Notes under the pieces: generated by a model
What the model saw: the letters and a program-made list of their open reading frames with translations, nothing else
What the model was told of the DNA's origin: nothing
Database searches by the model: none
Assembly: GCA_002441055.1 (NCBI GenBank)
Contig: DJWR01000248.1
Location: 1 to 7,443, forward strand
From: Caulobacteraceae bacterium UBA6225
Lineage (GTDB): Bacteria > Pseudomonadota > Alphaproteobacteria > Caulobacterales > Caulobacteraceae
Direction: 5' to 3'
Length of the DNA stretch: 7,443 nt
Shown here: positions 5,067 to 7,443 of the stretch, piece by piece
Numbering within the stretch: the first letter of the stretch is position 1
Layout of the letters: the number at the start of each line of letters is the position of its first letter
Made by a program: the position numbers and the translations under genes

Positions 5067-5960
5067 TCAGGAGAATTCCGGGGGCGTGCGCCCTGGCCAG
5101 ATATCGGGAAGACCATCTGAGACCTTGTCGGGGAAGGCGGGCGGCCGCTTCTCAAGGAAGGATTCGACGCCCTCCTTGGAGTCGGCCGACGCGCCCCTGG
5201 CCTGGATGCCCCGGCTGTCGGCGCGGTGGGCGGCCATCGGGTGGTCGGCGCCAGCCATGCGCCACATGAGCTGGCGGGTCAGGGCCACCGAGACCGGGGC
5301 TGCGTTATCGACAATCTCCCGGGCCAGGGCGCGGGCGGCGGGCAGCAGGTCTTCGGGCGCATGCAGCGAGCGGACGAGGCCCCGGTCCAGGGCCTCCTGG
5401 GCGCTGAACACCCGACCCGAATAACACCATTCCAGGGCCGTCTGCATACCCACCAGCCTGGGCAGAAACCAGGAGGAACAGGCCTCTGGGGTGATCCCCC
5501 GCCGGGCGAAGACAAAGCCGAACCGCGCCTCGGTGGAGGCCAGGCGGATATCCATGGGCAGCTGCATGGTCACGCCCACGCCCACGGCCGCGCCATTCAC
5601 CGCGGCGATCACGGGCTTCAGGCTGTCATAGATGCGCAGGGACACCAGACCGCCCCCGTCGCGATAGACGCCGGAGTCCGTCCGTTGCCCCAGGGGATCG
5701 GCGTCCCGGCGGTCGAAATCGAAGGTGGAGCCGCCGCCAGCCAGGTCCGCGCCGGCGCAGAAGCCGCGCCCTGCGCCCGTCACGATCACCGCCCGCACCG
5801 CATCATCAGCGTCCGTCAGGTCGAAGGCCGCGATCAGCTCCCGGTTCATCAGGGGATTGAAGGCGTTGAGTTTTTCGGGCCGGTTCAGGGTCAGAAGGGC
5901 GATCCCGTCCTCCAGCTCAAGCTTCAGGGTCTCGAATTCGGCGAGGACCTTGGCGGCCAT
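5067..5960 (-). CDS. Crotonase-fold enzyme, enoyl-CoA hydratase/isomerase family
   Basis: This is a 297-residue cytoplasmic enzyme acting on unsaturated acyl-CoA. Family landmarks appear in order: LTLNRPEKLNAF (23-34), the first oxyanion-hole segment GAGRGFCAGADL (62-73), the second, NGAAVGVGV (122-130), then MDIRLAS (136-142) and FGFVFARRGITPEA (147-160). In rat enoyl-CoA hydratase two Glu residues (144 and 164) act. By hand alignment the second is kept here (Glu177 in TALEW), but the first is replaced by Phe, and Glu159 in PEACSSW takes a position used by delta3,delta2-enoyl-CoA isomerases of the ECI2 type. Isomerase activity is therefore as likely as hydration. GGGAG lies 6 nt ahead of ATG 5960. 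It is divergent from an acyl-CoA synthetase, consistent with shared use in fatty-acid or related acid breakdown. Length is slightly above the usual ~260, owing to an insert near 75-105 and a longer tail. Confidence 0.92.
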   Translation of the reverse strand: MAAKVLAEFETLKLELEDGIALLTLNRPEKLNAFNPLMNRELIAAFDLTDADDAVRAVIVTGAGRGFCAGADLAGGGSTFDFDRRDADPLGQRTDSGVYRDGGGLVSLRIYDSLKPVIAAVNGAAVGVGVTMQLPMDIRLASTEARFGFVFARRGITPEACSSWFLPRLVGMQTALEWCYSGRVFSAQEALDRGLVRSLHAPEDLLPAARALAREIVDNAAPVSVALTRQLMWRMAGADHPMAAHRADSRGIQARGASADSKEGVESFLEKRPPAFPDKVSDGLPDIWPGRTPPEFS

Positions 5961-6109
5961 GGGCGTCTCCCTTTCGCAATCTGTGGTTTGCGCTATCGGA
6001 GCCGCTTGACGGACGGGAGGTCAAGCACGCCATCATCCCTGAACAGTGATCATTTGAAGATGGCCGACGGCCCCGATGAAGAGGGCTGCGACCTGGAGGA
6101 AACAGGCCC
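5961..6109. promoter_or_regulatory. Divergent promoter region of the crotonase and acyl-CoA synthetase genes
   Basis: This 149-bp gap holds the outward promoters of both acyl-CoA genes. TTGACG at 6007-6012 (plus) and TTGACC at 6025-6020 (minus) could serve as -35 boxes for the two directions; the matching -10 boxes are not clear. Both lie inside a perfect inverted repeat at 6004-6026. A good ribosome binding site, GGAGGA, ends 9 nt before the synthetase ATG. Confidence 0.5.
6004..6026. promoter_or_regulatory. Perfect inverted repeat, candidate operator
   Basis: GCTTGAC (6004-6010) and GTCAAGC (6020-6026) are exact reverse complements separated by 9 nt. The size and position, in the middle of a divergent promoter and overlapping both possible -35 boxes, suit a dimeric repressor such as the TetR-type regulators that often control acyl-CoA genes. 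No regulator gene for it is in the window. Confidence 0.5.
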
Positions 6110-7443
6110 ATGCATCCGTCGCATCATGCGAAGTCCCACCCCGAGCGCGCCGCCTATATCATGGCCAGCTCCGGCGAGACCGTGACCTATGGCGAGCTTG
6201 AGGCGCGCTCGAACCAGGGCGCGCACCTGTTCCGCAAGCTGGGCCTGAAGGCCGGCGACGTGATCGCCATCCTGATGGAGAACCACGCCAGGTTCTTCGA
6301 GGTAGCGTGGGCCGCCCAGCGGGCCGGCCTCTACTACGCCTGCATCTCGTCCAAGCTGACGGCTGGCGAAATCGAATACATCATGAGCGACTGCGCCGCT
6401 CAGGTGCTGATCACCTCAGCTGGCGTCGGGCCGGTGGTGGACGAGCTACCGGCCCTGCTGCCGGGCGTGAAACTCTACATGGTCGGCGAGACCCGCGCCC
6501 CCTATGAAAGCTTCGAGGCCGCCCGGGCGGCGATGCCTGAAACCCCCATCGCCGATGAGACCGCCGGCGCCGACATGCTCTATTCGTCGGGCACCACCGG
6601 ACGGCCCAAGGGGATCAAGCCGCCCCTGACCGGCGGGCCCATCGACGCCCCCAATGCGCTGTCGATGATGGCCGAACACATGTTCGGCTTCCCGCCAAAC
6701 GGGACCTATCTGTCGCCGGCGCCGCTCTATCACGCTGCGCCCCTGCGCTGGTGCATGGGCTATCAGCGGATCGGCGGCACGGTCGTGGTGATGGAGAAGT
6801 TCGATCCCGAACACGCCCTGCAGTTAATCGAAAAGTACAAGATCGACTGTGGCCAGTTCGTGCCCACCCACTTTGTGCGGATGCTCAAACTGCCGCCGGA
6901 GGTTCGCACCCGCTACGACCTCTCATCGATGAAGTCGGCCGTCCACGCCGCCGCCCCCTGCCCGATCCCGGTCAAGGAGCAGATGATGGAGTGGTGGGGC
7001 CCGATCATCCACGAGTACTATGCCGGCAGCGAGGGCAACGGCTTCTGCCACATCGGCCCGCACGACTGGCTGACCCACAAGGGCTCGGTGGGCAAGGGCA
7101 CCACCGCCGAGGTGAAGATCTGCGGCGATGACGGCGAGCCCCTGCCGCCGCGCACCGAAGGCGTGGTCTATTTCGCCGGCGGGACGCCGCTGACCTATCA
7201 CAACGCCCCGGACAAGGTGGCCGAGAACACCAACCGCCACGGCTGGACGACGCTGGGCGATGTGGGCTGGGTGGACGAGGAGGGCTTCCTCTACCTCACC
7301 GACCGCAAGAGCTTCATGATCATCTCCGGCGGGGTGAACATCTATCCCCAGGAGCTGGAGAACCTGCTGATCACCCACCCCAAGGTGGCCGACGCCGCCG
7401 TGGTCGGCGCCCCGGACGAGGAGATGGGCGAAAAGGTTGTGGC
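6110..7443 (+). CDS. Acyl-CoA synthetase, AMP-binding family (partial, 3' end outside window)
   Basis: This enzyme activates a carboxylic acid with ATP to an acyl-adenylate and then to the acyl-CoA. The 444 residues visible include the ATP loop YSSGTTGRPKG (158-168), the A5 motif YYAGSEGN (303-310), TLGDVG with the ribose-binding Asp384, and the hinge region DRKSFMIISGGVNIYPQELE (398-417) with Arg399. About 70 residues are missing, including the catalytic C-terminal Lys. The opening (HAKSHPERAAYIM...GETVTYGELEARSN) is typical of a FadD-like group found in actinobacteria and alphaproteobacteria; the substrate cannot be read from the sequence, and fatty, aromatic or steroid side-chain acids are all possible. 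ATG 6110 has GGAGGA 9 nt ahead. It diverges from a crotonase gene, its likely pathway partner. The gene stays in frame to the last base of the window. Confidence 0.95.
   Translation, partial: MHPSHHAKSHPERAAYIMASSGETVTYGELEARSNQGAHLFRKLGLKAGDVIAILMENHARFFEVAWAAQRAGLYYACISSKLTAGEIEYIMSDCAAQVLITSAGVGPVVDELPALLPGVKLYMVGETRAPYESFEAARAAMPETPIADETAGADMLYSSGTTGRPKGIKPPLTGGPIDAPNALSMMAEHMFGFPPNGTYLSPAPLYHAAPLRWCMGYQRIGGTVVVMEKFDPEHALQLIEKYKIDCGQFVPTHFVRMLKLPPEVRTRYDLSSMKSAVHAAAPCPIPVKEQMMEWWGPIIHEYYAGSEGNGFCHIGPHDWLTHKGSVGKGTTAEVKICGDDGEPLPPRTEGVVYFAGGTPLTYHNAPDKVAENTNRHGWTTLGDVGWVDEEGFLYLTDRKSFMIISGGVNIYPQELENLLITHPKVADAAVVGAPDEEMGEKVV

Noticed and set aside
3739..5424. 561-codon open frame on the plus strand antisense to DUF2336 and the crotonase
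   Set aside because: It mirrors two well-supported minus-strand genes. Its product is Gly/Gln/His/Arg-rich with no recognisable family, and it crosses a real intergenic region. This is a common shadow in GC-rich DNA.
5226..6185. 319-codon plus-strand frame over the crotonase gene and into the synthetase gene
   Set aside because: It lies antisense to a crotonase with intact motifs and out of frame with the synthetase, and has a low-complexity His/Gly/Gln composition.
1..7443. CRISPR array, insertion sequence, tRNA, toxin-antitoxin or phage genes
   Set aside because: No regularly spaced repeats, transposase motifs, tRNA cloverleaf or phage-type proteins could be seen on either strand.

Overview
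The window looks like chromosomal DNA from an alphaproteobacterium, most likely of the Caulobacterales (Caulobacter/Phenylobacterium type). This is inferred from several things together. Base composition is very GC-rich and coding is dense. There is a MucR/Ros regulator, a DUF2336 protein and a stand-alone PAS_5 protein. A six-pass membrane histidine kinase is laid out like Caulobacter DivJ. GANTC (CcrM-type) sites are scarce overall but clustered in one promoter. I see no mobile element, CRISPR array, tRNA or rRNA.

Layout. At the left edge, reading leftwards, is the N-terminal two thirds of a membrane sensor histidine kinase; its catalytic core lies outside the window (1-1016, minus). Divergent from it is a short soluble histidine kinase (1177-1989), followed by a SufE-type sulfur acceptor gene (about 2052-2483). 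Converging on sufE is a single-domain PAS protein (2496-2987, minus). Upstream of that lie a strong terminator hairpin (3100-3138) and a MucR/Ros transcription factor (3159-3578, minus). Next on the minus strand are a DUF2336 helical-repeat protein (3796-5007) and a crotonase-fold enzyme (5067-5960). The crotonase is divergent from an acyl-CoA synthetase that runs off the right edge (6110-7443).

How the genes may work together. The left half reads as signalling: two kinases, a small PAS protein and MucR. In Caulobacter, relatives of DivJ, of the small PAS protein MopJ and of MucR all feed into the DivK/CtrA cell-cycle circuit, so the grouping is suggestive but unproven. The most notable non-coding signal is the promoter of the PAS gene, with four GANTC sites in 58 bp and a 12-bp element shared with the mucR upstream region. 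The right half is acyl-CoA metabolism: a synthetase that activates a carboxylic acid and a hydratase/isomerase-like enzyme that would act on the unsaturated acyl-CoA. The divergent promoter between them carries a perfect 7-bp inverted repeat that may be an operator.

No gene-free stretch exceeds 300 bases; the longest are 3579-3795, 2988-3158, 1017-1176 and 5961-6109, each described below.
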